From: Anaerolineaceae bacterium UBA4775
GTDB taxonomy: Bacteria; Chloroflexota; Anaerolineae; Anaerolineales; Anaerolineaceae
Assembly (NCBI GenBank): GCA_002403205.1
Contig: DHHJ01000010.1
Location: 1 to 64,000 of the forward strand
Reading direction: 5' to 3'
Length of the DNA stretch: 64,000 nt
Below, one piece after another: positions 63,325 to 64,000 of this stretch. The notes below the pieces were generated by a model, which saw only the letters and a list, made by a program, of their open reading frames with translations, was not told where the DNA came from and did no database searches. Position 1 is the stretch's first letter. Each line of letters starts with the position of its first letter. The position numbers and the translations under genes were made by a program.

Positions 63325-64000
63325 ATGCGGATTTCCAACAAAATTAAACGGGTTTTTTGGAATCATGATCAAAAACGGCTGCGTGCCGTGTGGCGGTTAA
63401 GCCTGCATACGCTTTTATTGCTCCTCCTGACCTCGCTGTTCACCGTCGGGTTGCTGTTTGTGGCTGCCGTGTTTGACATCACCACGGGGACCTCTTTGCC
63501 AGACGTGCTGGCCGGGACGGAGCCCATCCGGCTGATGGATTCGCCGTGGGTCAACCTGGTGATCGCCCCCTTAGCCACCTTTTTAGGCGTGCTGTTGGCC
63601 ACGTTTTTAGCCGGCCGATGGTTTGACCGCAGACGGTTCAGTAATTTCGGGCTTTCTTTTTCAAAAGGATGGTGGCTGGATTTTGCCTTTGGGCTGGGTT
63701 TAGGCGCCGTTTTGATGGGCTTGGTCTTTCTGATGGCCTGGCTCACCGGCAGCCTGCAGGTGACCGGTTTTTTTGAGGTTGATGGCCAGGAAGTGAATTT
63801 TATCCTTGGGTTTGTGCAGGCGCTGGTGTTCTTTGTATTTGTGGGGGTCTATGAAGAGCTGCTTTCACGCGGCTATCACCTGATCAACCTTGCGGAAGGA
63901 TTCAACCTCCCCGTGCTGGGGGAACGGGGAGCGCTGCTGTTGGCTTATGCGGGCTCCTCACTGATGTTTGGTCTTTTGCACCTGGGCAATCCGAACGCCA
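63325..64000 (+). CDS. CPBP-family (CAAX-like) membrane protease, cut by the window end
   Basis: The reading frame from the ATG at 63325 (AAAGGAGG just upstream) stays open to the window end, giving 225 residues. Membrane segments include LSLHTLLLLLLTSLFTVGLL and LVIAPLATFLGVLLATFLAG. The CPBP motif 1 is VYEELLSRGYHL (Glu-Glu and Arg), and motif 2 begins FGLLHLGNPNA (His). The family is made of intramembrane glutamic-type proteases linked to CAAX processing or bacteriocin immunity. The last motif lies beyond the edge. Confidence 0.88.
   Translation, partial: MRISNKIKRVFWNHDQKRLRAVWRLSLHTLLLLLLTSLFTVGLLFVAAVFDITTGTSLPDVLAGTEPIRLMDSPWVNLVIAPLATFLGVLLATFLAGRWFDRRRFSNFGLSFSKGWWLDFAFGLGLGAVLMGLVFLMAWLTGSLQVTGFFEVDGQEVNFILGFVQALVFFVFVGVYEELLSRGYHLINLAEGFNLPVLGERGALLLAYAGSSLMFGLLHLGNPNA

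Overview
This window looks like chromosomal DNA from an Anaerolineae-type member of the Chloroflexota. That placement is inferred from gene content: a group 4 [NiFe]-hydrogenase with Mrp/complex I-like antiporter subunits, a two-domain ThyX, a nusA-ylxR-infB-rbfA-DHH-truB-ribF-thyX run, many WD40/PD40 lipoproteins with Thr/Pro-rich linkers, and no sign of an LPS-type outer membrane. It has not been tested with 16S or a phylogeny.

Layout. 0-1.3 kb: a decayed DUF1905/YdeI gene and a DUF1801 gene. 1.5-9 kb (minus): a membrane phosphodiesterase of the alkaline phosphatase superfamily, a TVP38/VTT protein, and a MarR-controlled heterodimeric ABC exporter whose promoter abuts six copies of a 10-bp repeat. 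9.4-10.8 kb (minus): a PD40 beta-propeller protein. It is divergent from a twelve-gene energy-converting hydrogenase operon (11.0-20.2 kb, plus) with small Mrp/Mbh-like subunits, three antiporter-like subunits, NuoA-like, NuoB-, NuoC-, NuoD-, NuoH- and NuoI-like proteins. All four Ni-ligand cysteines are present in the large subunit. 20.2-22.5 kb: an isochorismatase-like hydrolase, remnants of an MBOAT/DHHW acyltransferase pair, and a CBS-domain protein.

22.9-31.3 kb is an accessory region that is visibly more A/T-rich. It holds a zinc-ribbon membrane protein, the C-terminal remnant of an IS256-type transposase, and a 2079-residue protein with an N-terminal Cap4/DUF4297-like nuclease domain, a STAND NTPase core and a very long alpha-solenoid. 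That architecture is the one used by Avs-type anti-phage sensors. It is followed by interspersed palindromic repeats and a tRNA-Lys whose 3' end faces the region. This is the best candidate for an undescribed system here.

31.4-53.8 kb is a mosaic of single genes and pairs: a lipoprotein, an S9 peptidase, heptamer repeat arrays, a CDF metal transporter, a 2-hydroxyacid dehydrogenase, a thioredoxin-CcdA fusion, an APH-like kinase, a YeaQ-like membrane protein, nicotinate phosphoribosyltransferase, an OsmC protein, a glycosidase-like protein coupled to a WD40 lipoprotein, a class A PBP, a DNA-methyltransferase-like protein without a recognisable catalytic motif, and a GH13 alpha-glucosidase. 54-63.2 kb (plus) is the translation/RNA operon nusA-ylxR-infB-rbfA-nrnA-like-truB-ribF-thyX. 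It starts at nusA without the rimP that normally comes first. The window ends inside a CPBP (CAAX) protease gene.
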